NCBI GenBank assembly: GCA_035544635.1
Contig: DATKDQ010000268.1
Coordinates: 1-13,330 of the forward strand
DNA length: 13,330 nucleotides
Reading direction: 5' to 3'
Origin: DATAFT01 sp035544635
GTDB taxonomy: Bacteria > Acidobacteriota > Thermoanaerobaculia > Multivoradales > Multivoraceae
Position 1 is the first letter of the stretch; each line of letters begins with the position of its first letter. The translations under genes were made by a program, and so were the position numbers. Under the pieces are notes generated by a model, which did no database searches, was not told where the DNA came from, and saw only the letters and a list, made by a program, of their open reading frames with translations. This document shows, piece after piece, positions 1 through 7,294 of this stretch.

Positions 1-710
1 CGCTGCGGCTCGTACTCGCCGGGGCTGCAGTAGGCGCGCAGACCCATCGGGCCGAGGCAGACCTTCTCCAGGGCGGGCGACCACTCGACGTAGTTGCAGA
101 CGTAGAGATCGAGGTCGCCGTCGGCGTCGTAGTCGACGAACGCGGCGCTGGTCGAGTAGCGCGGATCGCCGACGCCCGCCCGCGCCGTCGCGTCCTCGAA
201 GGTGCCGTCGCCGCGATTGCGCCACAGCCGATTGGGGCCGAGGTTGGTGACGTAGAGATCGACATCTCCGTCACCGTCGTAGTCCGCGGCTGCGACTCCC
301 GAGCCGTAGTCTCCGTCGCCGAGGCCGGCGGCGGAGGTCACGTCCTCGAGGCTGCCGTCGCCGCGATTGCGATAAAGGCGGTCCGCCGCGCGGGGATCGT
401 CGCGCGGCGGCAGTGGACCGGACTGCACCAGGAAGACGTCGAGACGACCGTCGCCGTCGAAGTCGAGGAAGGCCGCGCCGCCCTGCATCAACTCGGGATA
501 GTAGAGCTCTCCCGACGCGCCGTTCTCGTGCCGGAAGTCGAGCCCTACCTCGGCGCTGACATCGACCAAGATCGGCGCCGCGGCGGCGGTCGGAGCGCCC
601 ACCCCTGAGACTGTCACGGCGCGGCTCGCCTCCGGACCCTTGCAGCGGAGGTGGAGCAGCCCCATCGAGGCCAGCAAGGAGGCGGTCAGGAGGCGGCGGG
701 ACCGAGTCAC
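1..710 (-). CDS. CRTAC1-like FG-GAP/VCBS propeller protein (3' part outside window)
   Basis: N-terminal 236 codons of an exported calcium-binding beta-propeller protein of the CRTAC1 (FG-GAP/VCBS plus ASPIC/UnbV) family; the C-terminal part lies beyond base 1. A basic start (MTRSRR) and a short hydrophobic stretch suggest export. Cys23 follows LHLR, a poor lipobox, so lipidation is doubtful. Three Ca-binding blade motifs are visible: DFDGDGRLD (about residue 83), DYDGDGDVD (143) and DYDADGDLD (193). Cys205, Cys218 and Cys228 follow the third blade. The GTG start overlaps the stop of the upstream TPR gene as GTGA, which implies translational coupling and decides the start; no good Shine-Dalgarno is visible. 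It closely resembles the first gene of the same operon (about 40 of 54 residues identical in the first blade block, counted by hand), so the two are tandem paralogues flanking a TPR gene. Ligand and role are unknown. Confidence 0.88.
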   Translation of the reverse strand, partial: MTRSRRLLTASLLASMGLLHLRCKGPEASRAVTVSGVGAPTAAAAPILVDVSAEVGLDFRHENGASGELYYPELMQGGAAFLDFDGDGRLDVFLVQSGPLPPRDDPRAADRLYRNRGDGSLEDVTSAAGLGDGDYGSGVAAADYDGDGDVDLYVTNLGPNRLWRNRGDGTFEDATARAGVGDPRYSTSAAFVDYDADGDLDLYVCNYVEWSPALEKVCLGPMGLRAYCSPGEYEPQ

Positions 711-1906
711 GGTCGCCGCCCGGCGAGCAGCGAGCGGGCGCCCGCGTGCTCGGGGTCCAGACGCAGCACCGCCGCGAGCTCGGCGTCAGCCTTCTCGAAC
801 TGTTGCTGCGAGGCGTAGGTGGCGGCGAGCGCGAAGTGGGGCTCGGTGCGGTCGGGTCTGCTGCGGATCGCCGCCTCGAGCGAGGCCTCCGCCTCAGTGA
901 AGCGCCCCTGACGGCCGTAGACGATCCCCAGGTTGTAGAGCGCATCGAAGTGACCGGGCTCGGAGTCGAGCACGGCGCGATAGAGGGTCTCGGCGCCCTC
1001 GGCATTGCCTTCCGCCAGCAGCCGGTTGGCCACCTGGACCAGGGATTGAAGGTCGTGACGACCGGTCCGGATGAGCTCCATCAGCGGATCGGGCGGCCAC
1101 GCCCGCGACCTGGAGTCGAGCCGATCGAGCTGACGGAGAGCGGTCTCTCGCCGGCCGAGCTCGCGGTAGGTCATCGCCAGCAGGTAGGTGCCCTCGCGGT
1201 CTTCGGGAGCGCGGCCGACCGCCTGCTCGAACAGCGCTGCCGCGTCCGGGAGCCGCCCTCGGCGGCGCGCCACCTTGCCGCGTCCGAGGTATCCCCAGGG
1301 ATCGTCGGGTGCCCGGTCGACGAGCTCGGCGTACATCTCCTCGGCCGCGGCGAGCTGACCGTCGGCGAGGAGGAGGTTGCCGAGCCGGAGGTAGGTCGCG
1401 AGGTAGCCGGGGTCGAGCGAGAGCGCCCGGCGAAGCGATTCGATGGCCTCGCCGGTCTGCCCCCGACCGCTGGCGAGCACCCCCAGGTAGTACGGCCAGG
1501 CGGCAGCCTGCGGGGCCAGACCGTGGGCGATCTCGTACGAGCGGCCGGCAAGGGCGAAGTAGCCGTGGGCGTGGTAGAGCCGGCCCAGCTCACCGTACGC
1601 CTCGCCGCTCGTCGGGTCGCGCCGGACCGCCGCCACTCTCCCGTCGACTGCAGCCTGAAACGAGCGATCGAGCGCGCCGAGATCGTCGATCAGTGGGACC
1701 TCGGGGGACGGAGCCCCCGGCGGCGCGAGGTGGTCGCGCGACCGCGGGGCCAGCGCGAAGACGAGGATCGTCGCCACAGTGGCGAGCGAGACGGCCACCA
1801 ACGCCCCAGCCCACGTTCGCCGGATTCGGGACGGCGATCGGACCGGCGGACTCAGCGGTCGCGGCCTGGCCCTGGGCTGCTCTGCTCGCCGCCGGTCATT
1901 TCCCAT
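707..1906 (-). CDS. Membrane-anchored TPR protein
   Basis: A 399-residue tetratricopeptide-repeat protein. The N-terminus is rich in Arg and Pro (1-32), followed by a hydrophobic segment at about 33-53 (WAGALVAVSLATVATILVFA) with no clear cleavage site. It is therefore probably a signal anchor with the rest in the periplasm. TPR helices run from about 95 to 395, with typical repeats such as AEGAETLYRAVLDSEPG and ALYNLGIVYGRQGRFTEAE. Two unusual motifs, WPYY (137) and PDPL (272), recur at almost the same spacing in the TPR protein at 7295-9247, so the two are paralogues. The ATG start has a GGAGG (1918-1922) 11 nt upstream and lies 23 nt after the preceding stop. Its TGA overlaps the GTG of the next gene. 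TPR arrays bind protein partners; here the likely partners are the flanking propeller proteins, which is inferred from the operon. Confidence 0.9.
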   Translation of the reverse strand: MGNDRRRAEQPRARPRPLSPPVRSPSRIRRTWAGALVAVSLATVATILVFALAPRSRDHLAPPGAPSPEVPLIDDLGALDRSFQAAVDGRVAAVRRDPTSGEAYGELGRLYHAHGYFALAGRSYEIAHGLAPQAAAWPYYLGVLASGRGQTGEAIESLRRALSLDPGYLATYLRLGNLLLADGQLAAAEEMYAELVDRAPDDPWGYLGRGKVARRRGRLPDAAALFEQAVGRAPEDREGTYLLAMTYRELGRRETALRQLDRLDSRSRAWPPDPLMELIRTGRHDLQSLVQVANRLLAEGNAEGAETLYRAVLDSEPGHFDALYNLGIVYGRQGRFTEAEASLEAAIRSRPDRTEPHFALAATYASQQQFEKADAELAAVLRLDPEHAGARSLLAGRRP

Positions 1907-1929
1907 GGTCAGGAGCCCCTCCGGTCATC

Positions 1930-3729
1930 TTACGGGCGACGCGCGCCGTCCTCGGCGCCAAAGCACTCCACCCGCAGCAACTGGTCCGCCGTCACGCCCT
2001 CGAGAACCTGCGTCGTGCCGTCGGCCCAGGTGACGTGGAGGCGGTCGATCCGATCGACCTGGCCGAGCCCGAAATGGACTCGCGGGTCGTTGCTCGCGCC
2101 GTAACTGTAGGCCGGCTGCACCTGGCGCCGGCGGATGCGCCCGGCGGCCTCGATGGTGATGACCGACCCCAGACCGTCGCGGTCGAAGTTCCCCGTCAGA
2201 CCCATGAGCTGCACCGAGAGCCAGTGACTTCGGCTCCCCACCTCGTTACGCAGCAGCCGCACCGGCCCATCGTTGTTCGCCACCAGGATATCGACGTCGC
2301 CGTCGTTGTCGTAGTCGCCGAAGGCGGCGGCCCGACTGACCTCGAGCAGGGCGAGGGCGGGGCCAGCCCGGGCCGACACGTCCTCGAACGGGCCGCCGGG
2401 GAGGCCGCGCAGCAACTGGTTGGGCTCGGCGTAGTCGAACTCCATGTCGTCGCCGACGTTCACCCTGCCGTTGGCGATGAAGAGGTCGAAGTGCCCGTCG
2501 TTGTCGTAGTCGAAGAAACCGGTGCCGAACCCGGTGTAGGGCTGGCTGACCGCGCCGAGCCGCAGCTCGTCGGTCAGGATCCGGAACTCCCCGCCGCCGA
2601 GGTTGCGGTAGAAGGTGTTGGTCTCACCGCTCAAATTGACGACCCAGAGGTCCCAGGCGCCGTCGTCGTCCCAATCCTCGGTCGCCACCCCCATCCCCGC
2701 CTCGGGCAGGCCGAGGTCGTTGATGGCGGCGCCCCGGTGGAGCGCCTCCTCGCGGAAGGTGCCGTCGCCAGCGTTGATCCAGAGGTGGTTCGGCATCTGG
2801 TCGTTGGCGACGTAGACATCGACCCAACCGTCACCGTCGAAGTCGGCGGTCACGACGCCCAGGCCGGCCGCCTTCACGGCTCGCATGCCGGCGTGGCGAC
2901 TGACGTCGGTGAAGGTGACACGACCGTCCGCGCCGGCGCCGTCGTTGCGGTAGAGCGTGTCGGACTGGGGCGGATACTCCCCAGGCCGGCAGTAGCCGCG
3001 CCGGCCGTTGAAGCCCAAACACGGGCGCTCGGCTCGCGGTGACCACTCGAGGTAGTTGCAGACGTACAGGTCGAGGTCACCGTCGCGATCGAAGTCGAAG
3101 AAAGCGGCGCACGTCGAGTAGCCGGGGTCTCCGACCCCGGTCTCGGCGGTGACATCGGTGAAGGTGATCAGGCCATCGGCGCCCGGGCCGTCGTTGCGGT
3201 AGAGGGTATTGGCTCCGAGGTTCGTGACATAGAGGTCGACCCAGCCGTCGCGGTCGTAGTCGGCGACGGCGACCCCGGTGCCGTACCCTCGATCGCCGAC
3301 GCCCGCCGTCGCGGTGACGTTCTCGAAGGTGCCGTCGCCAAGGTTGCGGTAGAGCCGGTTGGCGTTGAGCTCGGTCGAGGGTCGAGCCGGGAGCGGACCC
3401 GACTGCACCAGGTAGACGTCGAGCCAGCCGTCGTTGTCGAAGTCGAGGAAGGCGGCGCCGGCGTGGGCGAGCTCGGGAAAGTAGAACTCGCCCGTGGCGC
3501 CGTTGTCGTGGACGAAATCGAGCCCGGACTCTGCCGCCACGTCGACGAAGAGCGGCGGCTCGCTGTCGGTCGAGTCGAGGTGCTGCGGTCGGTCACCCTC
3601 GGCCGGGCCGCAGCCCAGGAGCAGCGCCGGGATCAGGCCGGAGGCTGCTCGGACCAATCGATTGAACCAGGCGTCCGGTTTTCTGAAGAAGACGAGGAGG
3701 CGGTCGGCTCGCTCCATCCGGTCGGTCAT
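1930..3729 (-). CDS. CRTAC1-like lipoprotein: FG-GAP/VCBS propeller with C-terminal ASPIC/UnbV domain
   Basis: A 599-residue predicted lipoprotein. A signal sequence ends in the lipobox LLLGC (Cys40). Seven Ca-binding DxDxDG blade motifs follow at about residues 96, 157, 212, 296, 352, 407 and 472 (for example DFDNDGWLD, DYDRDGWVD, DYDNDGDVD), indicating a complete seven-bladed integrin-type propeller. An ASPIC/UnbV domain (about 518-584) has the family pattern SYGASNDPRVHFGLG. Cys224, Cys237 and Cys247 form a small insertion after blade 3. The open frame runs upstream to 4005, but that extension would cover the start and ribosome-binding site of the divergent receptor gene and adds 92 residues unlike a signal peptide. 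The ATG at 3729 has a GGAG (3734-3737) 4 nt upstream. A TTG further in (15 residues before the lipobox Cys) is a weaker alternative. First gene of a three-gene operon; probably displayed on the outer membrane, with unknown ligand. Confidence 0.9.
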   Translation of the reverse strand: MTDRMERADRLLVFFRKPDAWFNRLVRAASGLIPALLLGCGPAEGDRPQHLDSTDSEPPLFVDVAAESGLDFVHDNGATGEFYFPELAHAGAAFLDFDNDGWLDVYLVQSGPLPARPSTELNANRLYRNLGDGTFENVTATAGVGDRGYGTGVAVADYDRDGWVDLYVTNLGANTLYRNDGPGADGLITFTDVTAETGVGDPGYSTCAAFFDFDRDGDLDLYVCNYLEWSPRAERPCLGFNGRRGYCRPGEYPPQSDTLYRNDGAGADGRVTFTDVSRHAGMRAVKAAGLGVVTADFDGDGWVDVYVANDQMPNHLWINAGDGTFREEALHRGAAINDLGLPEAGMGVATEDWDDDGAWDLWVVNLSGETNTFYRNLGGGEFRILTDELRLGAVSQPYTGFGTGFFDYDNDGHFDLFIANGRVNVGDDMEFDYAEPNQLLRGLPGGPFEDVSARAGPALALLEVSRAAAFGDYDNDGDVDILVANNDGPVRLLRNEVGSRSHWLSVQLMGLTGNFDRDGLGSVITIEAAGRIRRRQVQPAYSYGASNDPRVHFGLGQVDRIDRLHVTWADGTTQVLEGVTADQLLRVECFGAEDGARRP

Positions 3730-3995
3730 CCTACTCCGCGGCGCCACGGGGTCGCTGCCCAGGCACGGTAAACGGTTGCTCGAGCGGTGCTTCCGCGCCA
3801 GGGGTCGATGAGGAGGAGCAGGTGTTTCAAGGGCTGATCCTCGGCCCTGCACCGAGACGGCTCGGTGGCTCGAGAATTGCACAGTGCGAACGTGTGGATT
3901 TTTTTCTCTTAAAGAGACACCTGCTGCCGTGGCGGGTGAGCCTGAGACGGCCACGATGGCCGAGTCGCACTGACCGTAGGAGGTAGCTAGACGCA
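3730..3995. promoter_or_regulatory. Divergent intergenic region between propeller operon and TonB receptor
   Basis: No gene is seen in these 266 nt, which must hold the promoters for both the leftward operon and the rightward receptor. In an otherwise very GC-rich window it contains an A/T-rich patch with a run of seven T (3899-3905). Two small perfect inverted repeats are present: GCAC-A-GTGC (3879-3887) and TCTCTT-A-AAGAGA (3905-3917). A TTGCAC (3877-3882) resembles a -35 box, but no TATAAT-like hexamer lies at 16-18 nt in either direction, so no promoter is called. The palindromes could be operator half-sites or part of a 5' leader. Shared control of the receptor and the operon is possible but inferred. 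Confidence 0.5.
3978..3984 (+). promoter_or_regulatory. Ribosome binding site of TonB-dependent receptor
   Basis: AGGAGGT is a perfect anti-Shine-Dalgarno match 11 nt before the ATG at 3996. It fixes the start of the receptor. It also argues against the leftward gene extending across this position. Confidence 0.8.
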
Positions 3996-6900
3996 ATGAG
4001 GACAACCCTCAGAGTATGGCTGGTGCTCAGTTTGATCGCCGGGCTCGCGGCAGCGGACGGGCCCGAGACCGGCGTCGTGAGCGGTAGGGTCACCGACGTC
4101 CAGGGGCAGAATCTCCCCGGCGTCATGGTGACGATCGATAGTCCGCGAGGCGCGCAGTCGACCGTCACCAACGAGGCGGGCTACTACCGCTTCGCGCTCC
4201 TGGTACCCGGCTCGTACACGGTCAAAGGAATGCTCGAGGGGTTCCAGGAGGCCGCGGGGTCGGCGCAGGTCTCGGCCGGCGGCAAGGCCGAGATCAACCT
4301 GGTGATGGCCCTCGGGACCGAAGAGACGATCACCGTCACCTCGGAAGCACCGATGGTCGACAAGTTCAACGTCACCGCCGGTGGCTCGCTCACCGGAGAG
4401 GTCGGGCAGCAGATGGCGGGCACCACCCGCTCCTACTACGGCATGATCAACATGCTCCCCGGGGTGACCAACGACGCCGACAACCGTGACATCCAGGAGA
4501 TGCGCCCCTCGGTCAATGGCGGCCACTTCGCCGATCAGGGGGTCTACATCGACGGCGTCGACACCACCTTCTCGCGCCTCGGCGGCAGCCGCGTCATCCT
4601 GCCCACCACCGCGACCACCGAGGTCACGATGGAGGCCGGCGGGGCCGGCGCGGAGTACGGGCGGGTGGTCGGCTCGTCGACCAACGTGATCATCAAGTCG
4701 GGCACCAACACCTTCCACGGCGACGTGCTCGGGGAGTACTCGAAGGGCTCGTGGTACGGCGAGTACGACGAGCATCCCATCCTCGAGACGCTGCAGATCG
4801 GGCCGGCGCCGCGCGACTTCTTCAAGCGCAAGCCCGAGGAGAAGGACCAGGAGTCCGAGAGTCTCGAGGCCTCCCTCGGCGGCCCCATCCTCAGGGACAA
4901 GGCCTGGTTCTTCGCCGCCTACAACGACTCCACCACCGGCAACTTCGACCAGCTCATCGGCGGCAGGCTGATCGACTCGAGCGTCGAGTTCTCGGCGAAG
5001 ATCGCCAAGCTCAACTTCCAGCCGGGCACCCAGCACCAGGTCGCGCTGTCGTGGGTGGACAGCCCGGTGCGCCGCAACTACGCGCACGTGCCGCAGAACG
5101 ACGAGTGGGGGCACACCCCGCACGACCTGAGCGGTGATCTGGCGAGCTTGAGCTGGAACTTCTCGATCTCGAGCGACCTCTTCCTCGAGACCAAGCTCGC
5201 CACCCAGACCTCGGACGAGAACAAGCTCCTCGCCGCCAACGGCGACACCGACATCGTGCAGGCGATCCTCACCAAGCAACGGGCGCCGAACGGCTACCCG
5301 GGCGACCCGGCCATGGCCGAGCTGTGCGCCCTCGAGAACCTGGGCGGCGACGCGTGCCACCTGCCGGGGAACAACTACCGCGTCTACGCCGACGACGCCG
5401 ACAACCAGTCGTGGCACAACGGCTGGATCCTCGACAACGGCTTCGGGCTCAACGAGTACCCCCGCGAGCAGGCCAACGCCGCGCTCACCTGGTTCGCCAG
5501 CGAGCACCACGAGGCCAAGTTCGGGGTCGACTGGCAGGAGGTCGAGTGGCGCCAGGACGTGCACCGCATGGGTTTCTACAACGGCGACAACTTCAACCCG
5601 GCGAGCCCGACCGGCTACGACAACTGCGGCTTCGCGCAGGGCAACATCTGCTCGTGGATCGACTACAACCCTCCGGACCTGGTGGCCCAGGGCCGGTCGA
5701 GCGCCGACAGCAAGAACGCGAACCTGACGCTCTACGCCCGCGACCGTTTCACCATCGGTGACCACTGGACCTTCAACGTCGGCGTGCGGGCCGCGCAGCA
5801 GGAGAACCTCAACGACCTCGACCACAAGGTGGTCGACACCACCACCATCGAGCCGCGGTTCTCGACCAGCTACGACATCAAGGGCGACGGCAAGATGCTC
5901 GCCAGCCTGAACCTCGGCCGCTACTACGCCCAGCTCAACCAGCAGTTCACCAATCGCTGGCTGATGGAGGGGTGGACCGGCCACAACGCTTCCGACTGGT
6001 GGCTCTACTGCTCGGCACTCGACGTCTTCCTCGGGAGCTCCGGCATCGTCCCCGCGCTCGGCTTCTGCGGCTTCTTCGGCGAGGGGTACACGGTGCCCTT
6101 CCAGCAGGACCGGCCGGGCCGCCAGTTCGAGCTCGCCGCGGCGGGCGTCATCCCGCCGATCGAGCTCGACCCCTACTACAAGGACGAGATCATCATCGGC
6201 TTCGAGTGGCAGTTCGCCCGCAACTGGGCGTTCGACGCCAAGGCGATCTACTGGGAGCTGGGTGACATGATCATGAACACCATCCAGCGCGAGCCCGACA
6301 ACACCACCTTCCTGCTGAGCTCGAGCGTGGACAACTTCCGCACCAACCTGCGCGCGCTGGGGGCGGTGCCCGAGCACCTGATCAACGCCTTCGAGGACCC
6401 CTTCAAGGAGTACACCGCGGTCCAGTTCCAGCTCAACCGGCAGTTCAGCAAGGGCTTCGCGGTCTACAACAACCTCACCCTGGCCAAGCTCGAGACCACC
6501 GGCTCCGGTGCCTGGTGGGACAACAGCAGCTCGGCCTACGGCGAGGACCTGGGTCAGGTGCTCACCCAGGGGACGATCAACGCCTGTACGGCCCTCCAGG
6601 CCGCTCGTACCGTCCCCGTCGACTGCCAGGCCCTCCTGAGCCCGCATCTCGGCAAGTCGCTCTCGACCATCAACCGGGCAGGCCGGGATGGGCTCCAGGG
6701 TGGCGTCGGATCCGGTGGAGAGAGCCACCAGGGCTCCGGCGTCGACCGCGAGTACATCTGGAAGACCTTCGGCTTCAAGCAGTGGAACGTCGGCAACCAC
6801 ACCTTCAACCTGGGCGGGCTGCTGTCCGTCCAGGGCGGGGTCGCGTGGGGCCGGGCCGAGAACCTCCCCGCACCTTCGGTCAACGACATCCTCAACAACG

Positions 6901-7142
6901 TGTTCGTCCCGTTGGAGAGGAACGGCACCCGGCGGCTCGACGGCTTCTACGACCTCAACCTGAGCGCCGCCTGGAGCTTTCCGATCCGTGGAGACGTGCG
7001 CGGCGAGCTTCGGGTCGAGGGTACCAACGTGACCAACGAGCAGGAGCAGATCAACGTCGGGCTCTACGGTGAGCCGATGCGGGTGCGGCGCGACTTCCAG
7101 CGACCGCGCCAGCTCCGGTCCATGCTCTCGGTTCGATTCTGA
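3996..7142 (+). CDS. TonB-dependent receptor, Oar-like, with N-terminal carboxypeptidase-regulatory-like domain
   Basis: A 1048-residue outer-membrane transporter that would import an unidentified ligand using TonB energy. A signal peptide (1-20) likely ends AGLAAA before Asp21. A carboxypeptidase-regulatory-like beta-sandwich (about 26-105) has the usual pattern VSGRVTDVQGQNLPGV and AGYYRFALLVPGSYTV. A TonB-box-like ETITVTS (110-116) is followed by the plug (about 125-245), including GVYIDGVD, GAGAEYGRVVGSSTNVIIKS and GTNTFHGD. The rest is the beta-barrel, ending in SVRF with a terminal Phe as expected for BAM-assembled barrels. Length is normal for the family. All eight cysteines fall in four close pairs (444/454, 544/552, 672/691, 864/877), probably disulfides in extracellular loops. 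It stands alone as a transcription unit with an excellent RBS and a terminator downstream, flanked by two TPR/propeller operons. The substrate cannot be told from sequence. Confidence 0.95.
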   Translation: MRTTLRVWLVLSLIAGLAAADGPETGVVSGRVTDVQGQNLPGVMVTIDSPRGAQSTVTNEAGYYRFALLVPGSYTVKGMLEGFQEAAGSAQVSAGGKAEINLVMALGTEETITVTSEAPMVDKFNVTAGGSLTGEVGQQMAGTTRSYYGMINMLPGVTNDADNRDIQEMRPSVNGGHFADQGVYIDGVDTTFSRLGGSRVILPTTATTEVTMEAGGAGAEYGRVVGSSTNVIIKSGTNTFHGDVLGEYSKGSWYGEYDEHPILETLQIGPAPRDFFKRKPEEKDQESESLEASLGGPILRDKAWFFAAYNDSTTGNFDQLIGGRLIDSSVEFSAKIAKLNFQPGTQHQVALSWVDSPVRRNYAHVPQNDEWGHTPHDLSGDLASLSWNFSISSDLFLETKLATQTSDENKLLAANGDTDIVQAILTKQRAPNGYPGDPAMAELCALENLGGDACHLPGNNYRVYADDADNQSWHNGWILDNGFGLNEYPREQANAALTWFASEHHEAKFGVDWQEVEWRQDVHRMGFYNGDNFNPASPTGYDNCGFAQGNICSWIDYNPPDLVAQGRSSADSKNANLTLYARDRFTIGDHWTFNVGVRAAQQENLNDLDHKVVDTTTIEPRFSTSYDIKGDGKMLASLNLGRYYAQLNQQFTNRWLMEGWTGHNASDWWLYCSALDVFLGSSGIVPALGFCGFFGEGYTVPFQQDRPGRQFELAAAGVIPPIELDPYYKDEIIIGFEWQFARNWAFDAKAIYWELGDMIMNTIQREPDNTTFLLSSSVDNFRTNLRALGAVPEHLINAFEDPFKEYTAVQFQLNRQFSKGFAVYNNLTLAKLETTGSGAWWDNSSSAYGEDLGQVLTQGTINACTALQAARTVPVDCQALLSPHLGKSLSTINRAGRDGLQGGVGSGGESHQGSGVDREYIWKTFGFKQWNVGNHTFNLGGLLSVQGGVAWGRAENLPAPSVNDILNNVFVPLERNGTRRLDGFYDLNLSAAWSFPIRGDVRGELRVEGTNVTNEQEQINVGLYGEPMRVRRDFQRPRQLRSMLSVRF

Positions 7143-7227
7143 GTGAGGTGCGGGTAAGGCGACGGGACTAGTCAGGTCCCAGTCAAGTCAACGAATCGGC
7201 TCGCGCCAGCGAGCCTCGCGAGATCCC

Positions 7228-7269
7228 GGGGAGGAGGTCTGAGGCCTCCTCCCCTTTTCTTTTCTTTCG
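7228..7269 (+). terminator. Intrinsic terminator of the receptor gene
   Basis: A perfect 10-bp stem, GGGGAGGAGG (7228-7237) with CCTCCTCCCC (7245-7254), has a 7-nt loop and is followed directly by a T-rich tract (TTTTCTTTTCTTT, 7255-7267). It lies 85 nt after the receptor stop. No A-tract precedes the stem on the plus strand, so it should work well only rightward, though it sits between two converging genes. Confidence 0.9.
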
Positions 7270-7294
7270 TTCCTTCCTGCGCTGTTCCGCCGCC

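Noticed and set aside
746..3042. Plus-strand open frames opposite the TPR and propeller genes of the left operon
   Set aside because: They lack recognisable domains and RBSs, and are mirrors of GC-rich coding frames that clearly encode TPR and FG-GAP repeats.
1..3600. Recurring near-identical 15-20 nt strings that look like a repeat array
   Set aside because: They are irregularly spaced and encode the Ca-binding blade motifs; this is protein repeat coding, not CRISPR or mobile DNA.
3730..4005. N-terminal extension of the 599-residue lipoprotein by 92 codons
   Set aside because: It would overlap the receptor start and RBS, lacks a signal-like sequence, and buries the lipoprotein signal 130 residues in.
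3987..6800. Open frame of over 900 codons antisense to the receptor gene
   Set aside because: Its translation is low-complexity Val/Glu/Asp/Arg-rich text with no domain, a mirror effect of strong G/C third-position bias. The plus-strand frame has a signal peptide, plug, barrel, RBS and terminator.
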